Shown piece after piece: positions 24,967-33,632 of a DNA stretch of 64,000 nt. The position numbers were made by a program, and so were the translations under genes. The first letter of the stretch is position 1; every line of letters begins with the position of its first letter. Under the pieces are notes generated by a model that saw nothing but the letters and a program-made list of their open reading frames with translations, was not told where the DNA came from and did not search any database. Source of the DNA: Mycolicibacterium tusciae (lineage in GTDB: Bacteria > Actinomycetota > Actinomycetes > Mycobacteriales > Mycobacteriaceae); NCBI RefSeq assembly GCF_002086795.1, contig NZ_MVIM01000016.1, positions 1-64,000 of the forward strand, in the 5' to 3' direction.

Positions 24967-25854
24967 CGCCGCGAGGTCGTGAGGCCCCGCCGCGGGATAG
25001 CCGTGCGCCGCACGCACGGCGTCGGAGAACCGCCGTAGGACGACAACGGCATTCTCGAAGTCGTCACCAAGGGCTCGTAGGACCGGCACGCACTGCGCAT
25101 CGGTGCGGCTCTCGATGGCCTCCCGCTCCTGCCTGCCTCGATCGGTCAGCCCGCCATCGTCGATCACACCGCGGCTTTCCAGGCCGGCGATGGCCGCGTC
25201 GAGCTCGCCGTCCGACCAGCCCCTGGTCCTGACGTACGTCTTGGGCCCCAACCCCCAGTACAGCTCGGTCGTCAGTCCGATCTCGATGGCGCTGTAACCG
25301 GCCGACGTCCAGGCGGCCGTATGCGCGTCGCCGCGGAATTCGCGAAGGCGGTCGGCGAACCGCCACGCCGCGCTGAGCGGGTCCTCGGGCACATCGGCAT
25401 TCATCAACCCCGCATAAAGCGGGCGCCCCGCGACTGGAAGCGATCCGCTCACCGGTCCCAGGAGTCGGGCCAGCTCGTCGGCGCCGTCCGGGTTGGCCCC
25501 GAGGATCCTTCGCAACTGACCCGCGGCGGCCTCATCCCGGGCCGCGATGATCTCCACGGCGCTCGTCAGCGACCAGCCGTGTTCGATCGCAGGTACCACG
25601 ATCGCCGGGTTGAACACCGCGAACGCCGACGCCACCACCTCACCCGGCACCTGTCCGAGGATCGCGCCGCGACTGCAGAAGTAGGCGTTCATATCGGGCA
25701 TCGCCACCCCGCCGGCGCGTCCCGGACTGCCGGAGAAGCCGAGCTTCTCGTACCCGGCGTGGGCCTCGGGGGCGAAATAAACCTGCCCGGCGAAGGCTTC
25801 GACGGCACCCGCCAGAATTCGCGTTGCGCGAAACGCGCTATCAGCACCGGCCAT
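24949..25854 (-). CDS. SCO6745-family conserved protein
   Basis: This 301-residue soluble protein resembles the actinobacterial SCO6745 (SalK-like) family. It begins with a helical stretch, ATRILAGAVEAFAGQVYFAPEAHAGYEKLGF, and ends with a winged-helix-like segment (SDGELDAAIAGLESRGVIDDGGLTDRGRQEREAIESRTD) reminiscent of MarR-type wings. Its biochemical role is unknown. The ATG at 25854 lies 6 bases after TACCGT (25861-25866 on the minus strand), another leaderless-type promoter. It is divergent from the DUF808 gene with only 35 bases between starts. Confidence 0.82.
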   Translation of the reverse strand: MAGADSAFRATRILAGAVEAFAGQVYFAPEAHAGYEKLGFSGSPGRAGGVAMPDMNAYFCSRGAILGQVPGEVVASAFAVFNPAIVVPAIEHGWSLTSAVEIIAARDEAAAGQLRRILGANPDGADELARLLGPVSGSLPVAGRPLYAGLMNADVPEDPLSAAWRFADRLREFRGDAHTAAWTSAGYSAIEIGLTTELYWGLGPKTYVRTRGWSDGELDAAIAGLESRGVIDDGGLTDRGRQEREAIESRTDAQCVPVLRALGDDFENAVVVLRRFSDAVRAAHGYPAAGPHDLAALHAKQ

Positions 25855-25889
25855 TGGCTCACGGTAACCTGCAGACCTATGGGGAAGCG

Positions 25890-26846
25890 ATGAGCGCGGG
25901 CCTGTTCGGACTTCTCGACGACGTGGCGGCGCTGGCGCGGCTGGCGGCGGCGTCGGTCGACGACATCGGTGCCGCGGCGGGACGCGCGACCGCCAAGGCT
26001 GCGGGCGTCGTGATCGACGACACCGCGGTGACGCCGCAGTACGTGCACGGCATCACCGCCGACCGCGAACTGCCGATGATCAAGCGGATCGCCATCGGCT
26101 CGCTGCGCAACAAGCTGCTGTTCATCCTGCCCGCGGCCCTGCTCCTCAGCCAGTTCGTGCCGTGGATCGTGACGCCGATCCTGATGTTGGGCGCCACCTA
26201 CCTCTGCTACGAAGGCGCGGAGAAGGTACTGGGCTGGTTCACCGGACACGACGCCCATGCCGCACCCGCGTCGATCCTCGGCGAAGACGCCGAGAAGCAG
26301 ATGACGGCGGGGGCGATCCGCACGGATTTCATCCTGTCCGCCGAGATCATGGTGATCGCGCTCAATGAGGTGGCGGGCGAGAGGTTCTGGTCGCGGTTCG
26401 CGATCCTCGTCGTGGTCGCGATCGTCATCACGGCCGCTGTCTACGGCGTCGTCGCGCTGATCGTGAAAATGGACGACATCGGCCTGAACCTCGCACAGCG
26501 CTCGTCGAAGTTCACACAGAAGGTCGGTCGTGGGCTTGTCAACGCGATGCCCAAACTGCTGTCGGCGCTGTCGACCATCGGCACCGTCGCAATGCTCTGG
26601 GTCGGTGGGCACATCCTCCTGCTGGGAACCGACACGCTGGGCTGGCACGCGCCCTACGGCTTCGTGCACCACTTCGAGGACCTGATAAAGCGCGCGGTCG
26701 CCGAGGGTCTCGGCGGCGTGCTGGCATGGCTGGTCAACACCGCGGCTTCGGCAGTCATCGGATTGGTCGTCGGCGCCGTCGTCGTGGCGATCATGCACGT
26801 GCTGCCGTTCGGCAAGAAGAAGCACGAGAAGGCGCCCGCCGCTTAG
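25890..26846 (+). CDS. DUF808 (YedI-like) integral membrane protein
   Basis: This 318-residue protein begins MSAGLFGLLDDVAALARLAA, the characteristic DUF808 start, and has about six to seven hydrophobic helices (for example 77-97, 150-190, 220-245, 290-312). The TYLCYEGAEK motif and the H-rich VHHFEDL segment are conserved in the family. The ATG at 25890 has GGGGAAG upstream. Function is not established; it is probably a transporter or envelope protein. Confidence 0.88.
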   Translation: MSAGLFGLLDDVAALARLAAASVDDIGAAAGRATAKAAGVVIDDTAVTPQYVHGITADRELPMIKRIAIGSLRNKLLFILPAALLLSQFVPWIVTPILMLGATYLCYEGAEKVLGWFTGHDAHAAPASILGEDAEKQMTAGAIRTDFILSAEIMVIALNEVAGERFWSRFAILVVVAIVITAAVYGVVALIVKMDDIGLNLAQRSSKFTQKVGRGLVNAMPKLLSALSTIGTVAMLWVGGHILLLGTDTLGWHAPYGFVHHFEDLIKRAVAEGLGGVLAWLVNTAASAVIGLVVGAVVVAIMHVLPFGKKKHEKAPAA

Positions 26847-27015
26847 CTGTTGGCCCGGAGCATCGGACGGACGCCGGATCGGTTGCGGCGAAGCCCATTC
26901 GGGCGAGGTCGTCGAATGTGACCGAATGGTGAACTATGCCGCCGTCACGAGCGCATCTCGTGTCGAAGGAGCATCTTGGAAATAGCCCCGCGTAGCTTCC
27001 CAGGAGCCGACGCAT

Positions 27016-28689
27016 ATGAACTCAAAACTGAACGACATCGCCGCAGCCCAAGGCGATGCCATCGACTCGCGTTATCACCCGTCGGCGGCGCTGCGCCGGC
27101 AACTCAACAAGGTGTTCCCGACCCACTGGTCGTTCCTGCTCGGCGAGATCGCGTTGTACAGCTTCATCGTCCTGATCGTCACCGGCGTCTACCTCAGCTT
27201 GTTCTACGACCCATCGATGGCCGAAGTCACCTATGACGGTGTATACCAACCGCTGCGCGGCATCGAGATGTCGAAGGCCTACGCGTCCACGCTGGACATC
27301 AGCTTCGAGGTGCGCGGCGGGTTGTTCGTCCGACAGGTCCACCACTGGGCGGCACTGTTGTTCGCCGCAGCGATCATGGTGCACCTGGCCCGCATCTTCT
27401 TCACCGGCGCTTTTCGCCGGCCCCGCGAAGCGAACTGGGTGATCGGCTCGCTGCTGTTGATCCTGGCCATATTCGAGGGTTTCTTCGGCTACTCACTGCC
27501 CGACGATCTGCTGTCCGGGACAGGCATTCGCGCGGCGCTGTCCTCTATCACGCTCGGCATCCCGGTGATCGGCACCTGGCTGCACTGGGCGCTGTTCGGC
27601 GGTGACTTTCCATGCGGCGGTGTTGGATACCAGTGCACCCAGGACGGAATCCTGTTGCCGCGTCTGTACGCGATTCATATTCTGCTTTTCCCCGGAATCA
27701 TGCTCGCGCTCATCGGAATTCACCTCGCCCTGGTGTGGTTCCAGAAGCACACCCAGTTTCCCGGCCCGGGCCGCACCGAGAGCAACGTGGTCGGCGTGCG
27801 GGTGATGCCGGTGTTCGCGGTCAAGTCGGGGGCGTTCTTCGCGATGGTCGTCGGCATCCTCGGCCTGATGGGCGGGTTGCTGCAAATCAACCCGATCTGG
27901 AATCTGGGACCCTACAAACCGGCGCAGGTGTCGGCCGGCAGCCAGCCTGACTTCTACCTGATGTGGACGGACGGGCTGATCCGTCTGTGGCCGGCCTGGG
28001 AGCTCTACATCGGCAACCACACGGTACCGGCTGCCGTTGCGGTCGCGGTGCTGATGGGCCTCGTGTTCATGCTGCTGATCATCTACCCGTGGATCGAGAA
28101 GAAGGTCACCGGCGACGATGCTCACCACAACCTGCTGCAGAGGCCCCGCGACGTCCCGGTGCGCACCGGCATCGGCGCCATGGCGATTGCGTTCTACATC
28201 GTGCTCACGTTCAGCGCGATGAACGACATCATCGCGTACAAATTCGACGTCTCGCTGAATGCGACCACCTGGATCGGGCGGATCGGCATGGTCGTGCTGC
28301 CCGCAATCGTGTACTACGTCACCTACCGGTGGTGCATCGGCCTGCAGCGCAGCGACCGCGCGGTGCTCGAGCACGGCATCGAGACCGGAATCATCAAGCG
28401 GTTGCCGCACGGAGCCTACGTCGAATTGCATCAGCCGCTGGGGCCCGTCGACTCCGACGGTCACCCAATTCCGTTGGCCTACCAGGGCGCTGCGATTCCG
28501 AAGCGGATGAACAAGCTCGGCGCCGCGGGAGCACCGGGCAGCGGAAGTTTCTTGTTCGCCGACCCGCCGTCTGAGCAGGAGGCGCTGACCGCGGCGCATC
28601 ATGCGTCGGAACAACGTGCCCTCACCGCGTTGCGGGAACACCAGGAAGGCAACGGCTCGTCAAACGGAAACACCAACGGACATCACTGA
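27016..28689 (+). CDS. Orphan cytochrome b subunit (QcrB paralogue) with a two-cysteine insertion
   Basis: This 557-residue protein is closely similar to the cytochrome b subunit of the mycobacterial bc1 complex. The four haem-ligand histidines can be placed at H109/H123 and H221/H236. The quinol-site motif is PDFY at 311-314, and the C-terminal extension has the family text GIIKRLPHGAYVELHQPLGP. No qcrC, qcrA or cytochrome oxidase genes are nearby, so it is a second, isolated copy. Between GGDFP (about 195-199) and LLPRLY is an insertion with Cys200 and Cys207, which I do not recall in the main QcrB. It could replace QcrB under some condition or change inhibitor response; this is inference. 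AGGAG lies 9 bases upstream of the ATG. Confidence 0.9.
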   Translation: MNSKLNDIAAAQGDAIDSRYHPSAALRRQLNKVFPTHWSFLLGEIALYSFIVLIVTGVYLSLFYDPSMAEVTYDGVYQPLRGIEMSKAYASTLDISFEVRGGLFVRQVHHWAALLFAAAIMVHLARIFFTGAFRRPREANWVIGSLLLILAIFEGFFGYSLPDDLLSGTGIRAALSSITLGIPVIGTWLHWALFGGDFPCGGVGYQCTQDGILLPRLYAIHILLFPGIMLALIGIHLALVWFQKHTQFPGPGRTESNVVGVRVMPVFAVKSGAFFAMVVGILGLMGGLLQINPIWNLGPYKPAQVSAGSQPDFYLMWTDGLIRLWPAWELYIGNHTVPAAVAVAVLMGLVFMLLIIYPWIEKKVTGDDAHHNLLQRPRDVPVRTGIGAMAIAFYIVLTFSAMNDIIAYKFDVSLNATTWIGRIGMVVLPAIVYYVTYRWCIGLQRSDRAVLEHGIETGIIKRLPHGAYVELHQPLGPVDSDGHPIPLAYQGAAIPKRMNKLGAAGAPGSGSFLFADPPSEQEALTAAHHASEQRALTALREHQEGNGSSNGNTNGHH

Positions 28690-28707
28690 CTGCTCGACAA
28701 CCCGGCG

Positions 28708-28713
28708 CATAAT
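28708..28713 (+). promoter_or_regulatory. -10 element CATAAT of a leaderless SRPBCC gene promoter
   Basis: CATAAT ends 6 bases before the GTG at 28720, with no ribosome site between. It lies in the 30-base gap after the cytochrome b gene, so the SRPBCC gene probably has its own leaderless start. Confidence 0.5.
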
Positions 28714-28719
28714 GAACCA

Positions 28720-29172
28720 GTGAGCTTCCACGAAGTCCGCGAGCTCCTCATCGAAGCCAACTCGGACGAGGTGTTGGATGTCATGCTGGATCTGGAGGCA
28801 CTCCCCGAGTGGTCACCCGCCCATCTCTCGTCGACGATACTGGAGCGGGATCAATCGGGACGGCCGCTGCGCAGCAGGTCACGCATCCAGGTTGCCGGAT
28901 TCACCGACGATGTCGTGATCGCCCTCCGCTACCACCCCGATGGATACAGCTCACGACTGGAATCCGCGATGCATCAACGCGCGCAGAACGTGCGATACAC
29001 GTTGACCCCCGACACGAACGGAACGCGGGTGCGATTCGAAATCACCGTTGAACCGACCCTGCCCGTACCCAATTTCATCCTGCGGCGCGTCACCGAGGGA
29101 CTCAGGTACACAGCGAGCGAGGGTCTTCGTCAGCGGGTGCTTGCGTTGCGACGCCGAAATTCGCGGGATTGA
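28720..29172 (+). CDS. SRPBCC (polyketide cyclase/START-like) family protein
   Basis: This 150-residue single-domain protein has the SRPBCC start VRELLIEANSDEVLDVMLDLEALPEWSPAH, in which the DLEALPEW turn is typical. The beta-sheet cavity follows (RSRIQVAGFTDDVVIALRY) and the long C-terminal helix is RRVTEGLRYTASEGLRQRVLAL. These proteins bind hydrophobic ligands such as lipids. Mycobacteria have many paralogues and no substrate can be assigned. It starts with GTG at a leaderless-type promoter. Confidence 0.87.
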   Translation: MSFHEVRELLIEANSDEVLDVMLDLEALPEWSPAHLSSTILERDQSGRPLRSRSRIQVAGFTDDVVIALRYHPDGYSSRLESAMHQRAQNVRYTLTPDTNGTRVRFEITVEPTLPVPNFILRRVTEGLRYTASEGLRQRVLALRRRNSRD

Positions 29173-29244
29173 TCGTCGAAGACACGATGCCCAATGGCAG
29201 GTGAGACGGCGTTGCGGGGGGAACGATTCTAAGCGAAACGGCGG

Positions 29245-30117
29245 TCACACCATGATCTTTCGGGCGGCCGCCTGTACCGCGTCGGTGATGGCCCCGACCA
29301 ACGGGCTGTCGAGTTTCCAGCACTGCCAGAACAGCGGCACGTCCAGGTGCGCGTCGACCACCCGAGCAAACGAACCGTCCGCGAGTTCCGGTTCGGCCAG
29401 ATTCTGCGGGAACATGCCCCACCCGAGGCTCGCCCGCACGGCACTCCCGAAGCCTTCTGCCGTCGGCACAAAGTGTTGCGGACGAGTGATGTCGCGTCGA
29501 AAAACTTTGCGCACCAGCATGTCCTGCAGCGCATCGTCGCGATTCCACGCCAGCGAGGGTGCCGCCGCCACGGCGCGGGCCGTGAAACCTTGGGGCAGAT
29601 GTCTTTCGATGTACCGTGGGGCTGCGACGGCTACGTACCTCATCACGCCTAGCGGCAACACTCGGCAACCCGTCACCGGCGTGCGTTCGGTCGTCACCGC
29701 CCCCATCACCACACCCTCGCGAAGCAGTCGCGCCGAATGGTCCTGGTCCTCGATGCGGATGTCGAACAAGACGCCATCCAACGCGCCGAGGACTCCGGTG
29801 AACCACGTCGCCATCGAATCGGCGTTGACGGCCAACGCAACACGCGGAGCGGACCCGTCACCGCCGCCCATCTCTGTCAACGCCTCGGCCTCCAGCAGCG
29901 CGGTCTGCGCCGCCAACCGCAACAGGGGAGCGCCCGCCGCCGTGGCCACACATGGCTTCTCCCGTACCACCACTACCTGACCAACCCGCTGCTCGAGCGC
30001 CTTGATGCGCTGGCTGATTGCCGATGGAGTCACGTGGAGCCGGGCCGCGGCGGCATCGAACGACCCGTGCTCGATGACGGCCGCGAATGCCGCCAGTTGC
30101 TGACCGTCTATGTGCAT
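29245..30117 (-). CDS. lysG: LysR-type regulator LysG/ArgP (control of lysine/arginine export)
   Basis: This 290-residue regulator has an N-terminal HTH (MHIDGQQLAAFAAVIEHGSFDAAAARLHVTPSAISQRI) and the ArgP/IciA-type effector domain. LysG senses basic amino acids and activates lysE. Here lysE (31618) is oriented divergently as usual, but an MFS gene of 1.3 kb lies between them. The ATG at 30117 overlaps the MFS stop by 10 bases, so lysG may be read from the MFS promoter. The longer open frame upstream lies inside the MFS gene and is not coding. Confidence 0.9.
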   Translation of the reverse strand: MHIDGQQLAAFAAVIEHGSFDAAAARLHVTPSAISQRIKALEQRVGQVVVVREKPCVATAAGAPLLRLAAQTALLEAEALTEMGGGDGSAPRVALAVNADSMATWFTGVLGALDGVLFDIRIEDQDHSARLLREGVVMGAVTTERTPVTGCRVLPLGVMRYVAVAAPRYIERHLPQGFTARAVAAAPSLAWNRDDALQDMLVRKVFRRDITRPQHFVPTAEGFGSAVRASLGWGMFPQNLAEPELADGSFARVVDAHLDVPLFWQCWKLDSPLVGAITDAVQAAARKIMV

Positions 30118-31445
30118 TGGGCCGATGCCTCCGTTTCGGCCCTCGGCTTGTGCCCCAAGTAGACCACCACGACAGCGGCGGCCAGCGACAGCACGCCGAC
30201 CACCCACATCGCGGCCTTGGCATCGCCGGTCAGATCGTTCAGCCATCCGGTGATGTACGGCCCGCCGAACCCGCTGAGGTTTCCCAGCGAGTTGATCAGT
30301 GCGATACCGCCGGCCGCGGCCACCCCGGTCAGGAAGGTGGACGGCAGCGCCCAGAAGACGGGCAGGGCACACATCACCGAGCAGGTGGACAGGGTGACGG
30401 CGACCATCGCCAGGTAGGGGTCGGCCATGTAGAGCGCGGCCGGAATGGATACCGCACCGACGATCGCCGGTATCGCGACGTGCCAGACCCGTTCGTTGGT
30501 TCGGTCGGCGTGCCGCGCCCAGGGCACCATCACGATGGCAGCGACGACGTACGGAACAGACGTCACCAGGCCGCGCTCGATGACGCTCAGATGAGTGCCG
30601 TACTGCTCCTGGAATCCGGCGACGATGGTCGGCAGAAAGAACCCGACCGCATACAGGCCGTAGGTGATTCCGAAGTAGATGAACGCCAGTAGGAGGATTC
30701 TCGGGTGACTGAGCGCCTTCTTGAGTGGCCAGTCCTGGCCGGTCTCGGCGAGTGAGCGTTCGACGTCCAGTGTCGTTTCCAGCCAATCCTTTTCATCGGT
30801 CTTCAGCCAGGCCGCGTCGGCCGGTCGGTCCGTGAGGTAGAACCAGCAGGCGAACGCGAGCATGACCGCCGGGATGCCCTCGACGAGAAACATCACGCGC
30901 CAGCCTTCGAGACTGAAAAGGCCGTGCCCCCAATCGATGATCAGCGAGGAAAGGGTGGATCCGATGGCTGTCGATACCGGCACAGCCACCATGAACAGCG
31001 ACACCGCCTTGGCGCGATGCTTTTCCGGAAACCAGAAGGTGAGGTAGAGAATGATGCCGGGGAAGAATCCGGCTTCCGCCACGCCGAGCAGGAAGCGAAG
31101 GACGATGAGCGTTTCCGCGTTCGGCACGAAAGCGATTGCGCTACTGATGATTCCCCACGTCAGCATGATGCGTGCGAGCCAACGGCGGCCGCCGAACTTG
31201 TGAAGCGCGATATTGCTCGGCACTTCCAGCAACAGATAGCCGATGAAGAAGATGCCCGAGGCGAAGCCGAACATCTTGGCGCTCATCGCCAGGTCTTCGT
31301 TCATGCCGTTGGGGCCGGCGAAGCTGATGTTGACGCGATCGAGGTAGTTGACGAAGTAGAGCAGGATCAGAAACGGGATCAGACGGCGGGTGACCTTCGT
31401 CATCGTCTGGGGTCCCAGCGCCGAATCTGGAAGGTGGGTGGTCAT
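30108..31445 (-). CDS. MFS transporter, anion:cation symporter family
   Basis: This 445-residue major facilitator protein has 12 predicted helices. The motif NYLDRVNISFAGPNGMNEDLAMSAKMFGFASGIFFIGY is characteristic of the ACS family (tartrate, phthalate, hydroxyphenylacetate, glucarate permeases). The mid-protein FWFPEKHRAKAVSLF loop matches the family. The start has AGGAGG upstream. It lies between lysG and lysE, an unusual place. An aromatic or sugar acid is the likely substrate from family knowledge only. Confidence 0.9.
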   Translation of the reverse strand: MTTHLPDSALGPQTMTKVTRRLIPFLILLYFVNYLDRVNISFAGPNGMNEDLAMSAKMFGFASGIFFIGYLLLEVPSNIALHKFGGRRWLARIMLTWGIISSAIAFVPNAETLIVLRFLLGVAEAGFFPGIILYLTFWFPEKHRAKAVSLFMVAVPVSTAIGSTLSSLIIDWGHGLFSLEGWRVMFLVEGIPAVMLAFACWFYLTDRPADAAWLKTDEKDWLETTLDVERSLAETGQDWPLKKALSHPRILLLAFIYFGITYGLYAVGFFLPTIVAGFQEQYGTHLSVIERGLVTSVPYVVAAIVMVPWARHADRTNERVWHVAIPAIVGAVSIPAALYMADPYLAMVAVTLSTCSVMCALPVFWALPSTFLTGVAAAGGIALINSLGNLSGFGGPYITGWLNDLTGDAKAAMWVVGVLSLAAAVVVVYLGHKPRAETEASAQCT

Positions 31446-31556
31446 CGTTGCCCTCCTGCGCAGGTCCGTCGCAATCGGACCAGATTCAACGGGTCGCCGG
31501 GGCGACTACGACGGTTCGGGGTATCGGTCTGGATCGGCGACAGCTCATCAGTTATC

Positions 31557-31610
31557 CTAATGCAGATGAAGAATCATTAGCTGTACTGAACGGCCGCAGG
31601 TTCCTACCGT
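31557..31610 (+). promoter_or_regulatory. lysE promoter with candidate LysG box
   Basis: CTAATG-N12-CATTAG at 31557-31580 forms a LysR-type inverted repeat, nested inside a wider ACAGCT/AGCTGT pair (31540-31545 and 31579-31584). TACCGT at 31605-31610 ends 7 bases before the lysE ATG, giving a leaderless transcript. The inverted repeat is then centred about 50 bases upstream of the transcription start, where an activating LysG tetramer would be expected. Confidence 0.55.
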
Positions 31611-31617
31611 CGAAGAC

Positions 31618-32217
31618 ATGAACTCACCGCTGCTCGTCGGCTTCCTTGCCTCCCTGACGCTGATCATCGCGATCGGCGCACAGAACGCCTTCGTGCTGCG
31701 CCAGGGCATCCGCGGTGAACATGTGGCCGCGGTGGTGGCGGTGTGCGCGGTATCCGACATCCTGCTCATCACCGCGGGCATCGCCGGCATCGGCGCCCTG
31801 ATCGCCGCACACCCGGGCGCGCTCGACATCGCCCGGTTCGGTGGCGCCGCGTTCCTGATCGGTTACGGAATGCTCGCGGCGCGTCGCGCCTGGCGGCCGG
31901 CCGCGTTGACGCCGTCCGAGAAGGGCCCGGCTCGGCTGCTCGAGGTGCTGGTCACCTGCCTCGCTCTCACGTGGCTCAATCCGCACGTCTACCTCGACAC
32001 GGTGATCCTGTTGGGCACCCTGGCCAACGAGCACAGCGAGCAGCGGTGGCTGTTCGGCGTCGGCGCGGTCACCGCGAGCGTGGTTTGGTTCGTCAGCCTC
32101 GGACTCGGCGCGCGGCGCCTCTCCGGGCTGTTCGCCACCCCACTCACCTGGCGGATCCTCGACGGACTGATTGCCGTCACTATGACCGGACTCGGTGTGT
32201 CTTTGATCTTGTCCTGA
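31618..32217 (+). CDS. lysE: LysE/ArgO family amino-acid exporter
   Basis: This 199-residue inner-membrane protein has about five to six helices. The family signature LIIAIGAQNAFVLRQGIRGEHV lies at about 14-35 and LALTWLNPHVYLDTVILLG near 115-133. It exports L-lysine and L-arginine in characterised LysE proteins, protecting against excess basic amino acids. The presence of lysG supports this substrate assignment. It probably has a leaderless mRNA. Confidence 0.93.
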   Translation: MNSPLLVGFLASLTLIIAIGAQNAFVLRQGIRGEHVAAVVAVCAVSDILLITAGIAGIGALIAAHPGALDIARFGGAAFLIGYGMLAARRAWRPAALTPSEKGPARLLEVLVTCLALTWLNPHVYLDTVILLGTLANEHSEQRWLFGVGAVTASVVWFVSLGLGARRLSGLFATPLTWRILDGLIAVTMTGLGVSLILS

Positions 32218-32229
32218 AATAATCCGCGT

Positions 32230-32832
32230 ATGACGGTTGGCGGGCCAGCGCTGGGTTTGCGTGACCGCAAGAAGATCCAGACTCGCGACACCATTCGGCG
32301 CGAGGCCATGCGGCTCATCAAGGCCAACGGTTACGCGAGCACCACGATCGAACAGATCGCCTTCGCGGCGGACATCGCACCCAGCACCTTCTTCCGCTAC
32401 TTCCCCACCAAAGAGTCGGTGCTGATCGCGAACGACCTGGACCAGGTGACCATTGACGCCCTTGCCGGCTTGCCGTCAGACATGCCGCGGTTCAAGGCAT
32501 TTCGGCGCTCACTCGAAATCACTCTGGTCGCGCTGACCGCGGCGGAGTGGCGATTCGAACGCGCCCGGTTGCGACTGGTCCTTTCGGTGCCGGAACTCAA
32601 AGCCGCCCAGCTGGACGAGTACCGGCACACCGTCGAGCGACTCGCCGAGTCAGAGGCACACCGCACCGGGCGCGACCCGCAGGATCTGGAGGTCCGCGTG
32701 TTCGTCGGTGCATTGTCCGGCGGGTTGATGGCCGCCCTGGACGGCCATCTGTCCGAACTGACCAACCGGATGCAACGGACCCTGGACCTCCTCGAAGCCG
32801 CGATGCACTTCGATGGAATCGTGGAGACATGA
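32230..32832 (+). CDS. TetR family transcriptional regulator
   Basis: This 200-residue regulator has HTH residues at about 20-65 (RREAMRLIKANGYASTTIEQIAFAADIAPSTFFRYFPTK) and the TetR_C_17-like helical tail common in actinobacterial TetR-SDR pairs. Its stop overlaps the SDR start as ATGA. AATAAT (32218-32223) ends 6 bases before the ATG, so it may be leaderless. It probably controls its own operon with the SDR and the small EF-Tu-domain protein. Confidence 0.9.
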   Translation: MTVGGPALGLRDRKKIQTRDTIRREAMRLIKANGYASTTIEQIAFAADIAPSTFFRYFPTKESVLIANDLDQVTIDALAGLPSDMPRFKAFRRSLEITLVALTAAEWRFERARLRLVLSVPELKAAQLDEYRHTVERLAESEAHRTGRDPQDLEVRVFVGALSGGLMAALDGHLSELTNRMQRTLDLLEAAMHFDGIVET

Positions 32833-33632
32833 CCGCTACGAGAAAGTCCGTATTCATCACCGGTGCCGCGGCGGGAATCGGGAGGGCCACCGCACTGACG
32901 TTCGCCCGAAACGGATTTCTCGTCGGCGGCTTCGACATCGACGAGGTCGGGCTCAAGACGCTCGCCGACGAGATCGACCAACGCGGAGTGGGCCGGGCGA
33001 TCGTCGGCCACCTAGACGTCACCGACCCCGATGAAATGGCGCAGCGGGTCGGAGATTTCACGAAGGCGGCCGGCGGCCGGCTCGATGTGATGATCAACAA
33101 CGCCGGTATCTTGCGAGCAGGCCGTTTCGAGGAGATGGAGCTCGGCGGTCACTTCAAGGAGATCGACATCAACACCAAGGGCGTGGTGAACGGGCTTTAT
33201 GCCGCCTTTCCCTACCTGCGGTCCACGCGGAACTCCGTCGTCGTCAACCTCGCCTCCGCATCGGCGATCTACGGCCAGGCTGAACTCGCCAACTACAGCG
33301 CGACCAAGTTCTTCGTCCGCGGCATCACCGAGGCGCTGGACATCGAGTGGAATAGGTACGGCATCCGGGTGATCGCGATGTGGCCGCTATTCGTGAACAC
33401 CGCGATGACCGACCACCTCAAGACGGGCAGCACCGAGTCCCTCGGCATCCGACTGACGGCTCAGGACATCGCCGATGCCATTGTCGCGGCGGTCGACCCG
33501 CGGTGGTTGCGCCGCGCCATCCACCAGGTTCACTTCCCCGTCGGCTCCCAGACCAAGGTCTTGGCGGCCGGCTCTCGATTCTCACCCGGCTGGCTCACCC
33601 GTCTGGTCAACAAGAGATTGGCGCATTCCTGA
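32829..33632 (+). CDS. Short-chain dehydrogenase/reductase
   Basis: This 267-residue classical SDR has the cofactor loop TGAAAGIGRA (about 11-20), NNAG near 92, serine in VNLASASAIYG and Tyr/Lys in YSATK near 156-160. An acidic residue at the end of strand two (FDIDEVG) favours NAD over NADP. The start is the ATG overlapping the TetR stop. The next small gene begins within the stop codon (TGATG), so translation is coupled. Substrate unknown. Confidence 0.92.
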   Translation: MTATRKSVFITGAAAGIGRATALTFARNGFLVGGFDIDEVGLKTLADEIDQRGVGRAIVGHLDVTDPDEMAQRVGDFTKAAGGRLDVMINNAGILRAGRFEEMELGGHFKEIDINTKGVVNGLYAAFPYLRSTRNSVVVNLASASAIYGQAELANYSATKFFVRGITEALDIEWNRYGIRVIAMWPLFVNTAMTDHLKTGSTESLGIRLTAQDIADAIVAAVDPRWLRRAIHQVHFPVGSQTKVLAAGSRFSPGWLTRLVNKRLAHS

